From NCBI RefSeq assembly GCF_004193775.1, contig NC_041009.1, positions 46,617,534 to 46,681,533 on the forward strand: a DNA stretch of 64,000 nucleotides, given 5' to 3'. The first letter of the stretch is position 1; every line of letters starts with the position of its first letter. This DNA comes from Glycine soja. Its lineage: Eukaryota > Streptophyta > Magnoliopsida > Fabales > Fabaceae. A model generated the notes under the pieces. The model saw only the letters and a list, made by a program, of their open reading frames with translations, had not been told where the DNA came from and searched no databases. Positions 11,752-22,900 of this stretch are shown here, in pieces. Made by a program: the position numbers and the translations under genes.

Positions 11752-12412
11752 AATAGGCTTGGCTAACCTTGACCCCCTGATTAATCCCATCAGGGAGGTC
11801 ATCTGTGTGTGACATTTGTGGAGAGCCTTTAAAATTCCTGCTTCAGGTATGAAGCTGATGTCTCATACTATGATTCAATGTGCATATAATTTGTGTTATC
11901 CTTGTGTATTGTGTTGTATTAAAGCCTTGAACTGCTAGGTTTTTGCATCAACTAAGAAGGAAAATGCATTTCATCAGATGCCAGTTGATTTCATGTGTCC
12001 TTCCCTGAAATGTCTTCTCAGGGATCAACATGATCATATTTCGCTGGTGATGTTAGGTTCATTGCGAAGCTGTGATGGTGCTGAATTTCTGATTAGAGCT
12101 GGTTCTTAGGAAGTGTCTTCTTGAACTGCAGTGCTGTGTCTGAGCCTGAAATTACGAATAAGTGGTGTGTGGTGGTTGATGTTGCACCAAAACATGACTC
12201 TTTTCTCAAGGTTGTTATATGATGATTCATAGCATCTTCATTTGACTTTTCTTGTTCCCCCAAATAAGTTAGCATACTCTTTATGTAAATTGTAAACATA
12301 TGCTTTATTGCAATTTGGATGCAATGTTTAATTGAACTGGAAGATATTCATGGATAAAGTTCACAATTGAAGTTCTAAATTTTCAATTATTTGTGTTAGA
12401 ATGAGGTTGATC

Positions 12413-12444
<32 letters not shown>

Positions 12445-14492
12445 GAAGTATTGCAATGCCTTCTACCCTAAATTGAACTTGTTAATAAAGGAAGTTAATA
12501 AGGATATGTGAATAGCAGACATAAGTTCTATCTTGTAAAAATTATCTTAGGGTGTTTTCCCAAGAATATTCAAGAAAAATTAAAGTTCAGGTATGGGCAT
12601 TATGAATACCAATGGATACTCCAATGAAGCATCTTGAACTATGGTTTCTGTAAAGGGAGTAGTAATATATCTTAGGTCTCATGTTCCAAATGAAACTTTT
12701 GGTGGGCCAACTACTTTGTTAATTGTTATGTCTCTTGCTACAAACTATCTTCTGGCCCTTGGTAAATTTTAGGTCTTTTTTCCTACAGTGATAACTTCCT
12801 TGACGATTTCCAACTGGACAGATTTGATCACATGGAGCCGCCTGCAAGCCTGTCAAACTTTGACTTTTGTGGTTATAATGAGAGATACAGACCTGCTGGA
12901 AGTGGAGTTTAGTTTACTCATTGTCATAATGGTTTCGAATCTCATCATATAATATTTGTTAAACTGCATATGTAAATTCATTTTTTCTGTGACTTTTATG
13001 AAGGTTTACATTTTGGGGTAATGCCCCCTGGAAGAAAACAGGTGTTCATAAATTGTTTAGAGCTCCTTTGCTTTGGTGTGGTGAAGAAAGTTCCTGTTTC
13101 TGTTTGGATCTTTATTTGGGGACCTTAGTCATGTTTATTATGTCTATTGATTATGATTGTTTTTGGCTTTTTGCTCTTGATTGTCTCATTGTTGTGAGTG
13201 CTAGTGTCAGCAACTGCTGCATGAGTTAGAGTGATTACATTTCATCCTCCTTTCTGTAACTGCTTCATAGTGGCACCATGCTTTTATTAGGAAAAAAGGT
13301 AAATACTGTTACATTCCAATCTCAAACTTAATTTAGTTACCCTGAAGTCCTGAACAAGCCACTCATATTGTATCGTTATTATTGTGATTTTCCACATTAT
13401 TTCTACAGTAATTTTTATTTAACATATAACTAATATATGGCCAGCTTGCCCATTAAGATATGTGGATTAACATTTTTTTATGACTTAGGTTTTTGGAGTA
13501 CATGTATGCACATCCATGAAATAATTGGAAACTGTTTAACATTCCCTTGGTTTCTAGGGAATTGAAGTCTAGCAAAGCTGAATAGTCCTAATGGATTATC
13601 ATTATTCCAGTCTACACTTTCAATTTATTTCTATTAAATGTACCTCAATCTAAATTATTATAAGAGATGTTGCCGAGTGCTTCATAACTCAAGCAATTTC
13701 ATCAAAATATTCTGTTGTTCAATGGTTCCAAATCTATCTCTATTTCACTAGTCTGTTCTTACTTTTAGCTGCTCTTTGTAATTGGTGTGATACCTGGAAA
13801 GGAGATAAGTTCTGTAGTAGTTGCAGACAAGCACGGTATTGCTCTGAGAGATACCAGATAGCTAAATTGCTTAAATGAGTTCATTAATTTTCTTTCCTTT
13901 AATTTGGCTCCTCTGATGTTCTTTCTTACTTTCAGTTTATTGATCGTGAGTTGGCACTCAGCATAAAATTGCTCACCAGCAGATAAAACTCTCCACCTGT
14001 TTGTGCACCCAAAAGTGGAACCACACCTCATTGGAGTCTCATAGGTCAGTGGTTTAAGATTTGCATACTTTACAAGGGATTATTTGCTTGTTGATAATGT
14101 AATTAAAATATTAGTTACTTTTAGATTAAGTAAAAAATGATTAAATTAATTATAATATTGTGTATGCATACCAATCTAATCCTTAATAAAAAGGAATGAA
14201 TGTGACAACATTTGAATTTGTGTCGGCAAAGAAACTGTAAGTCTTAACACGCTTGACATTTTTACAAGATAAACACAAACAGGTCATTAGAGGTTACTGT
14301 AAAATTTGGCTACTGGCTATTTAGTGTCTTGTTCGTTTTCATTTTGATATCATTAGTTCATTACCATACAGTTGAAAGCAACAATGTGTGGCCTGAGTTT
14401 GAGATCATCATCGGAAGTGATAGATACTGAATATATTATAGCTAATATTTTGATCTCAGAGAAGGATTGATGACACAATGAATTCACATGGG
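11752..14492 (+). pseudogene. PDCD2-like (TSR4 / MYND zinc-finger) pseudogene, N-terminally truncated
   Basis: Several exon relics in order match the plant PDCD2 family, whose yeast member Tsr4 escorts ribosomal protein uS5. About 11757-11846: SGRSSVCDICGEPLKFLLQ preceded by a broken AWLDP-like stretch with a stop. About 11940-12040: KENAFHQMPVDFMCPSLKC then LLRDQH. About 12788-12909: a piece ending GYNERYRPAGSG. 13768-13850: the MYND-type zinc finger LCNWCDTWKGDKFC, then SSCRQARYCSERYQ. About 13937-14043: TQHKIAHQQIKL to TSLESH. About 14380-14492: VWPEFEIII then ANILISE and RIDDTMNS. Decay is clear: stops and frameshifts (about 11770, 14430, 14467), the donor after GSG is not GT, and the family's N-terminus is absent because the relic abuts the CDC45 3' region. 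The CDC45 tail copy sits between its second and third exons. It may still be transcribed but cannot give a full protein. Confidence 0.8.
12066..12660 (+). repeat. CDC45 3' end and 3' UTR, copy 2, inside the PDCD2-like pseudogene
   Basis: A diverged copy of 11092-11667, offset by about 974 bp. It starts with the same GAAGCTGTGA containing the CDC45 stop codon and contains an expanded T run (12413-12439) absent from copy 1. It lies between PDCD2-like exon relics, so the duplication or insertion split that gene. Confidence 0.87.
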
Positions 14493-14499
14493 TAACTTT

Positions 14500-15020
14500 C
14501 AGCAATTATAGTTCATTTTTTTCATTAAGATTGTATTTATTCAAATATATTAATTGCTAATTATATTGCCTGTGAATAGGGTGATGATAATAAAAGCAAA
14601 TAATGGAGTGCTGAACTTTGGGGAATGGCCTTATGTGCCCTTATGTTGAATAAATTAAAAAGATTTTTTTAGTTAAAAAAATAATTTTAGAAAATGGTGA
14701 GGTTTCTATAATTAAATAAATAAGGAAAAATAACTGTATTAAAATAATTAAAATAATGGTTTGAAGGAAAAAAAATAATTTATTTATTTGATAGAAAATA
14801 AAATAAAGTTTCTTTTTATAAAATAAAAATAAATAAATAAAGTAAATAATAGGTTGTGAGTACCCTAACTATAAATAGAGACATGTTAGGTCAGTTTTTA
14901 AACTGACGATAGACTTTACGTCTCTTCTTCTCAGTTTCGTTTTCTCTTTTTTCCTCTCAAAACTCTATTTTTTTTTTCTCTTTTTTCCTCCTAAAACTCT
15001 CTATTTTTCTCGCATATACT
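14500..15020. other. AT-rich spacer leading into a repeat block
   Basis: No gene. From about 14870 there is a TATA-like CTATAAATAGAG followed by a pyrimidine-rich stretch, resembling the promoter and start of a long terminal repeat, but I could not define LTR borders. Confidence 0.4.
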
Positions 15021-15315
15021 TAAACCTGTCTTAGTAAAACAACGATTTTGGACTCATTAACCGTTGGATTGTCGTGATATTTCAACACCAAGTTCGCAAC
15101 TCATTTCTGAGCATTCTCACCGTTGAAAATTGTGAAAAAATGTTAGAGCTAAGAGAAATGTCTATCGCATTGTAGCTTTTTCTTTTTCGTAGAGACTCAA
15201 AACCTGTCTAGTAAAACTACGATTCTAGACTCGTTAACCATTGGATCATTGTGTAATTTAGACATTTGGTTTGCAATTCAATTCTACACACCTTCACCTT
15301 TGGGATTTGCGAAAT
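15021..15315. repeat. Direct repeat, two copies of about 115 bp
   Basis: 15021-15135 and 15199-15315 share the order AAACCTGTC, AGTAAAAC, ACGATT, GACTC, TTAACC, TTGGAT and then the ACACC and TTCACC blocks, offset 178 bp. They are non-coding and belong to the retroelement-like block that runs to about 17290. Confidence 0.75.
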
Positions 15316-15780
15316 AATATTCATAGAGAGAGAAAAGTGAATTGCACGAAGATAGTACAAAATGAAGACTTTAATCGTTTCTCCTTCTCTCTAACTTTTG
15401 AAAATCCTATCAGAGCAAATAAGAGGAAAAACTCAGGGAATCTCAAGAAATTGCTAGAAATGCCCGTTTAGAGGTAAGGGATGTCTCCATCGCAATTAGA
15501 GTTAGAATGAACATGTGTAGGGATCTCTAGGGGATCAAATTGGGATTTATTTTGGGATGTTTATTGAATTATAATTTTCCTTTACACTTATAAATATAAT
15601 ATTGTTGTGTTGATTGACTAATTGATGTCCTAATACGAATTGGTTGATAAACTTGAGTGCTTTTGGTGTTTTTATATTTTTGACCTATAATTTGATTCAT
15701 TGATTTTAATATGATTGTGTGGAATTGTTTGAAGGGTTTTACTTCCCATATTGTGAGAAACATTTTGTATAAACTGTTAC

Positions 15781-16369
15781 ATTGAGATTATGAAATTGTG
15801 ATTCAAATTGTGAGTAAGTGACAAATGAACCTGTGATGAATGGTGAAATACATGTGTATTGAGATGTGTGTATTGAGTTGTGAATTGTGCAATCACACAA
15901 TTGTAAGACTCTTTAAAGGCGACAAATTTTTGAGCAACGAGTATTGTGATGAGATCCACTGTGGGGACCCAACGAATTTAATCACAAGTGCGATGTGATA
16001 AATTTTTTTTGAGAACAATTAAGGAGTCATGTGTATTGCATAGTTCATAGGTAAAGTGTATATGATTCATGAGGTGTGATAACATGTTTAATTGAGATTA
16101 TATCATTGTGATTGAGATCGAATGTATGTGAAAAATTGAGTATGTATTGACTTGTAATATATATGTGCATTGAGATGTTGTGTGCATTGAATTGTAGTAC
16201 AATCACACAACTATAAGATCCTTTAAGGGCGACGAGTTAATGCGCAACGAGTATTGTGATGGGAATCACTGAGGGGACCCGACGAGTTTAATCACAAGCA
16301 TGACGAGATAAAATTATTTTGAAAAAAATTGAGGAGTCGTATGTTTTGTACAATTCATAGATAAAGTCT
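15781..16369. repeat. Tandem pair of about 280-bp repeats in a non-coding retroelement-like block
   Basis: 15781-16058 and 16091-16369 are diverged copies. Both start ATTGAGATTAT and contain the ordered words CAATCACACAA, GCAACGAGTATTGTGATG, GGGGACCC, TTTAATCACAAG and TTCATAG. The following stretch to about 17050 is of one style with them and has no ORF. Tandem repeats beside an LTR-like start suggest a large non-autonomous LTR element or its LTR. No gag, pol, primer site or clear borders were found. Confidence 0.7.
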
Positions 16370-17337
16370 GCGTGCTAAAATGTTTTTTGGGTTGAACTTG
16401 AATCAGGAGGAAGAGGCCCTAACAGACTCTTCGGAGTGTAGGCCTTGAGGGTAAATACACCCGGTTTGAGTGCTCCTTTCAGCTTGTGCCGATCCCACAT
16501 GGTTGGAACATTCTCGCAAAACAACGTAACCCCGATTGGTCTCCCTATGATTTTACCTAGTGAGAGTGACCTGACTTACTAGTGCGTGGTTTGTCTTGTC
16601 ATGTACTCTTAGGCGCCTGACGAGATTTTTCACTGACATGTACTACATTGCATATAGGATTTAGTCTTAGTGTATCTATTGCATAACACTTGTGTATTGA
16701 TCGATATTGATTGATTTAGTGATATTGTGTTTTGATCCTTGAGTATATGAATGAATGATGTGAAAATAAATAAGACGTGTTGTGTTGTGATGTAATGTTA
16801 CGCGACAAAGTGATGGAATGACGTGAGCACTATGTTTAAGTAAGTTATATTTTGTTTATATGATATGTATATCTACATGTTGTCTTGTTTCTCTTTATTA
16901 ATTAGGAATGTGATAACTCACTCCCCGTGTGCTGTTTGTGTTTGGATCTCATGATGATGTTGAACCTTGTGTTCATGGGAGCAGATGGTTAGGTGGATAA
17001 CTATGAAAAATCTCATGCTAGAGGACACGGGAACACGATGCTCTGATAGGATGTGACATTGAGGTATATGTTTTTATATTAATTACATGAAGTCTTGAAG
17101 AACCTTATTTTGAGACGAGATGGTTTATTATTTATTTAGACAAGTTTTATTATGATGTTAAAAAAATAAATGTGAGTCTTTTATCCTTTTGAAAGGTTTT
17201 TATTTAAATGTGTTTTAAAAACTTTTAATTAATTTTGATTTTTTATTTTTTTTATTATTAGTATATATGTGAGGGGTAGGAGGTGTAACCTAGTATTTTA
17301 GAGCTACCAACCTTATTGAACGTGCTCCATTACAGGA
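16370..17337. other. Non-coding continuation of the retroelement-like block
   Basis: No ORF of note. Composition is more GC-mixed than the neighbouring spacer to about 17050, then AT-rich again. Judged part of the same element only by style and proximity. Confidence 0.4.
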
Positions 17338-17570
17338 TGTTATTGGTAGTTAAGAGAGAAGTAATTAGTTAAGTGTTACTTTCCATTCCGTTAGGATCAG
17401 TTACTTTGTTAGAATTTGTTAATAAGCTCAATAAATAGAGCATAACTGTATATGCTCATAGTCAATTTTTCAATATAATTCCTTTTTAGTATTCTCAATC
17501 TTCAAGCTTCTTGTTTCTTCATTCATTCTCCATCTCTGATTCCTAGTATGCTGTATTTGTATAACCTGAT
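17338..17570 (+). mobile_element. Possible solo LTR fragment, Ty1/copia style
   Basis: The segment starts TGTTATTGGTAG and has a TATA-like AATAAATAGAGCAT two thirds along, followed by a C/T-rich leader (CTTCTTGTTTCTTCATTCA), the usual layout of a copia-type LTR. The right border and a target duplication were not found, and no internal domain follows. Confidence 0.35.
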
Positions 17571-19200
17571 ACCAGTTAATGTTGAAGTAGGTGGTATGGA
17601 AGTTGGAATTTAGATTATGCATATCTTAATTGCCCACAAAATCCGTAATTATATTAAAGGTGCATTTGCTTTGATAATCATATTCTTATGACGTGAGGTA
17701 AAAATCTTAACCATGGACAACCTGATTGGTGGTATTGATTTTATCAAATATAATATTGTCGTGCATGCATGTGAAGCCTATTTGACTTACAAACACGAAC
17801 ATGGGAGGGTTCAAGCTTATTTATTTTTCACTGCCATATAGTGAAATTTCTGTTTTTTAGTTTTTGGGCACAAATTATAGGAATCTCTTCATTTTACTTC
17901 ATCAATTGAGGATCACGGCAAAGGATTGTGTAATATATATATATATTTTTCTCATACAAAAATGAATAAGCTATTATTAGCATTTGTTTGTTTGTTTTAC
18001 TTATATCAGGAGTGCTGACAATACTCTTTCAATATAACCAAGTATAGGTTCTTTTTCTATTTTCGCCTAGAATCCTTGTTGTTTCGATAATTATTTATTG
18101 TTAGAAACCTATCTGTAGACGTGATTTTGGAATAAACAAATTTTCTGAAGGGAGAAATAGAATTTAAACGTAAAAGTCAATGACACCATAGAAATGAAAA
18201 TGAAGACGGATTCTGCTGTAAGTTCTTTAAATTTTTTCTCAATATACTTATAATATAATTGCGGTTTTTTTTAACATGTTTCTTCTTCTGATTTGAACAG
18301 TACAATTATCCTTAAGTATTACGTTATAATTCTTTTCTTTATATGAGATATTCTTGGATGGAATCAAACTCAACATCTCATTCTCACACACAATCACTTG
18401 TGGATGCACGTTGCTTGTTGTGAGGGTAACTTCTCCCACAAAGTAAATATTTTTACTTAAATATATTAAAAAATTGTTGTTTTTTCATCGTAAAAAAATA
18501 AATATTGCTCCCGTAAAACAATTTGTAAGATAAAAGAAAACAAAAATTGAAAGAAAAAATAAATTGATATTAATTTTACTCTTTTATATTTGTTAAAGTT
18601 TAAGTATTTTGGTTTTCTTTTTTATCATAAGATTGTGTATCGTGTTGTGTAAAAATTTATAACATTTTTCGTTTATATATATAAATTATTTCTTTGTCCC
18701 ACTAAAAAAAATTATGATCCGTCATTGCACACAATCATTAAAAAATTGACAAATGATAAAATATAAAGAAAAGTAAAAATATTCTTCATTTATTAAATTT
18801 AATTTGATTTTATCTAATAAGAAAACAATATAATTAATTTTCTTTAATAAAATTTTAATATGTTAAATGTTTATAGAATGATAAAAATAATGATTTCTCT
18901 TGTTATCTTTTGTTTATGTGAATAAAATAAAATATATAACCCACTAACCAAAAGAGAAGTTTTATAAATATATTTTCTATGTATTAACATAATTTATTAT
19001 TATAATTAATAATTTATTTTACAATTTATTAACATAATTTATTAATAATTTCTAGAATGTGGTGCAGCAACATTCTAGAAGCAGAATCCACGAATCCTCT
19101 GTGCCGTTAGGGGCTGTCTCCATGTTAGCACAATGACCAAATTCCTCCAAGGCATATAATGTCAAAATCTGTTAGAATTTGTATCTAGAATTTGCAGTAG

Positions 19201-19234
<34 letters not shown>

Positions 19235-19904
19235 GATATGTAATTCTAATGGGCAAGCAATATAATCAAAAAATTCCTCTCCTTAATCTCCCTTTTCTGG
19301 AGGTCTCCTAGTCCTCGAATTCTAGGAACCAGTGAGCAGAACTTTTGCTCATAACAACTTGGTGCTTTCATTAAACGAATTAACATATGGTCTAGCAATA
19401 ACAAAAGTGCAAAGAAGGATGGTGGGGGAGCATAAAGGTCAACAAGAATTGACAACTTCAAACAGAACATGAACTCATTTAAGAACCTACACATAGACCA
19501 AGGAAAAATTTATTTCTTGAAACAGTTTGTTATTGAATAGGATCAATTTGAGTTAAGCTACACGAGATCAACACAATAAGACTAGAATCACAACCAAAAG
19601 AATTGTATAATAAATCTTGTATTTCCCAGCTAAATACAGACAAATCGAGTTATAAAGCGTGGCAATTACATAACAAAATAAAAAATAGATAAACAGGACA
19701 AATCACAATCTTCCACACAAAGTGTCTCTATTGACCAAAAGACAGAGGAAGAAAAAGGCAAAAAATTAAGACAATTGTTCTTCAATGATTTTTTTCTAGG
19801 AAGACAGAGCCTTGAATATTTACAAGTGCTACACACACCTCATGGCCATTCACAACACTATTTTTATCTCTTCAGTTCAGATTATAATTCATGCTTCACA
19901 TAAA
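17571..19904. other. AT-rich spacer with a possible retroelement relic and RIN4 3' UTR
   Basis: No intact gene. Short (TA)n tracts lie at 17933-17946 and 19203-19232. Around 19350 the words AACTTGGTGCTTTCATT resemble the tRNA-primer-site region of a retrotransposon with a leader after it, but no LTR was found. The stretch from about 19600 to 19904 is probably the 3' UTR of the reverse-strand RIN4-like gene. Confidence 0.4.
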
Positions 19905-22900
19905 TCATTTTTTGCCCCAGCAAAAGCAGCAACTCTGTACAAGCAAAGATAAAAACAAAGAGAAGCAATGAAACACCAGTATGGTGATGAAAATTCAAGT
20001 TACAGATGTACTGTACAATCATTAAACAGGTGTTGCAGGCATACCTGAGCTTTGTCGTTGGCACGTTGATTCCGAGCAGCATATTGTCTCCCATTAGGTG
20101 TGCCTGGCACGTGTCCAGCCCCCACTTGTTTCTCTTCCCGCACTTTGTTGAAAATGTGAGTGTAGCCATCAGCTGATGCAGGGTTGCTCTCATCCCACTC
20201 ACCAAACTTTGGAACAGCAGCACCTTCATCAGGCTGCCAAATCAGAATGCCACAAATCAGAAATTATTTGCAAAGGAATGTCTAATAAAGACTCCAAAAT
20301 GAAATCCTTACATATTTGCAAAATGATCAATCATTGATGCAATATTCATGATTTTTACATTTCATGCCACATATAAAATGGGACAATTAGAAAACGTACA
20401 GTTTCATCCCCTCGGTAAGATGGTCTCAATCGGGACCTTCCTGGGGTACCATGGCTGCTATCATATGAATTTTTTCCTTCCCAAGAAGGACTATCTCTGC
20501 CAGGGGTTTTTGCCTGGCGATGAAGGGGTGAACGGTCAATGTTGTGCTCAGGCCCAGTACTTTGTCTTGAAGGTCTTTTACGGTTGTCAGCAGAACCTAC
20601 TCCATGACCTCGATGGGAAGAATCACCGCCACCATGGCGAGCTGGAGAGTCAGTAAATTGTTTAGGATCACCATCCTCCCTACTCTTTTGTAACTCATGT
20701 GTTGTTCTCACTGATCCCTTTCCAGATGGATCCTCTGAATGAACTCTGGGTTTTGAATGGGGTAGGTCAGCAGAAGAAACTATGTCCGAATTTTCCTTGG
20801 TGTCATTTGGATTAATCATCTTTGAACCAGACTGACCTTTCTGGGCTTTGTCAGAATGAGCTGTGTCTAAAACGTTGTCTTCACTCTCCTGATTGCCAAA
20901 CTTTGGAACATTAGAATGTTGCTGTCAAATAGAAACATTGAAAAGATCCTATCAATTAACTGATAAGAGTCTTAAATGCTAATGGATGTCATTCCAGTAT
21001 CAAACTCACTTCAGAGTTATCAACAGAGAAAAAACAGAGAAAGGAAACAAAAGACATGGCTCCTTTTGATTTTCTTTGCAATAAGGATCATCTTTACATA
21101 CTGCAGGAGATTCAACATGTTACAAGGTTTTTCCATTGCAAAATGGTAGTGTTCTGAAAATGGCGGCACTCAACAGTAAATATACCATACACTGGGATAT
21201 ATTTCACTTTGACTGTAAAATGATAGAACACATCACAGAGGATACCATCCAATTCAATTTAAGTTTACGAGATTTCTGCTCAGAATGTGTGTATATTGTA
21301 TAGATGAAGAAAGAAGCAAACAAAAAAGCACCTTGGTGAAGCATAGAGTACTACACTTTCCCAAAGCAAATGCAATTTTAAACATTGAACTACAAAATTC
21401 TAGCATCTCTATAAGCACAGTAAATTACTACAGGCATTGCACACCCACAAACAAAATTTCTCCATCTACTTGTTTCTCATCCATTACCAACCATCAAAAT
21501 CCCCAAATGGTGGAAGGATTATGCAGAGAAAAGCTCCAAATAACCTTTTCCAAATCGTCCATGCAACTGAACAATTCAAAACATATTAGAATGGATAATC
21601 AAAATCAAAAATTGATAATTCCATATTTTAGGATATGAAGTTTTACTTGCTCCCCAGTCTTGTAAGTGGCAAAATATTATTCATGACCTATGTAAAAACA
21701 ATAAAGAAGATACCATGAAAGTACCATATGAAAAGTCTTTTTTTTGTGAATGTATGTGACTAGGGAAGGAGGCATGGAAAAATGGAATTCACAGGGATCA
21801 AATCCCCCAACCAAAGAATAACTTCATCTCTAAGGTTTGCACATATTCAAGAACATTGCCAACAAACAGGTGCCAAAGAAGCAAGGCTATTATTATTCTA
21901 TAATTACATTAATAACATTATATAACCACCCAGGATCTTTCAGAAGGTCTGATAGAAACTCAAAATACAAGTTTTAGTGCTGTTGTTATATAAAGTTATA
22001 AATAATTTTCTAGGTCTAATCTTTATAAAAATCTCTTCATCCTACAAGGCTGATTCATGAAAATTTGCTTGTTGAAATTCAAGTTTTAGTGCTGTGTTAT
22101 TAAAAGTCATAAATAATTTTCTAGGTCAAATCTTTTAGACAGTCTCTTAAATTCATCCTAAAAGGCCAAATCCTAAAAATCTGCTTGTTGAAGTTAGTTC
22201 AATTATATTTTCATAAAGTTCAATTTAGATTTCTTGATTGCAGTTTCATAAAGCTGGAGGTTGTTCAAACCAGCATACCATGGATTTAATTTACAAACCC
22301 TAGATTTAGTTTACAAACCTAACAATTTCACTTCAACAGATACATATTTGCAAAATCATTACAACTTAAATCACAGAAGCATTATTCATCTTCACTCTCA
22401 TGAGTCTCATCTCTTCCATCAGACCATCCATTATATATTAAAAATTTGTTGCATACACTGATACCACTGAAAGTTACCAACTAACTGAAAGTCAAAGTCA
22501 TATAATATAAAGCAGTAAATTCCCCGTCAAAATTATTATGCTGTCAGTTGATATTACATAAGAGTCATAACTATTTGGAAAAGCTGAAAAGGTCTTATAG
22601 TGTGTTTGGATAGCACCAAGAATCAATTCTACTTCTCAAAAGTCAAAATCAAGGTGGTACTGTGAAAAAGTAGAAGCAACTATTTGATGCTTTACCTTCA
22701 CCATGAAAAAATAATTGATTATTTCTCACCATTAATCTATTCCAAACATACTATTAGTAATCTTCTTGGGAAAGAAAAGATCAAAGGTGCCTTTTACTTT
22801 GTTTAAAAGGCCAAATACATTTGAGATACAGCTGACAATTGAATTATCCAGATCTGCAAGTATGGGTATTAAATTAAAAAGGCAAGTTGGTGCTACAAAG

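Noticed and set aside
20348..20656. 102-residue forward reading frame
   Set aside because: Antisense shadow of RIN4 exon 2, which has correct splice sites and family motifs.
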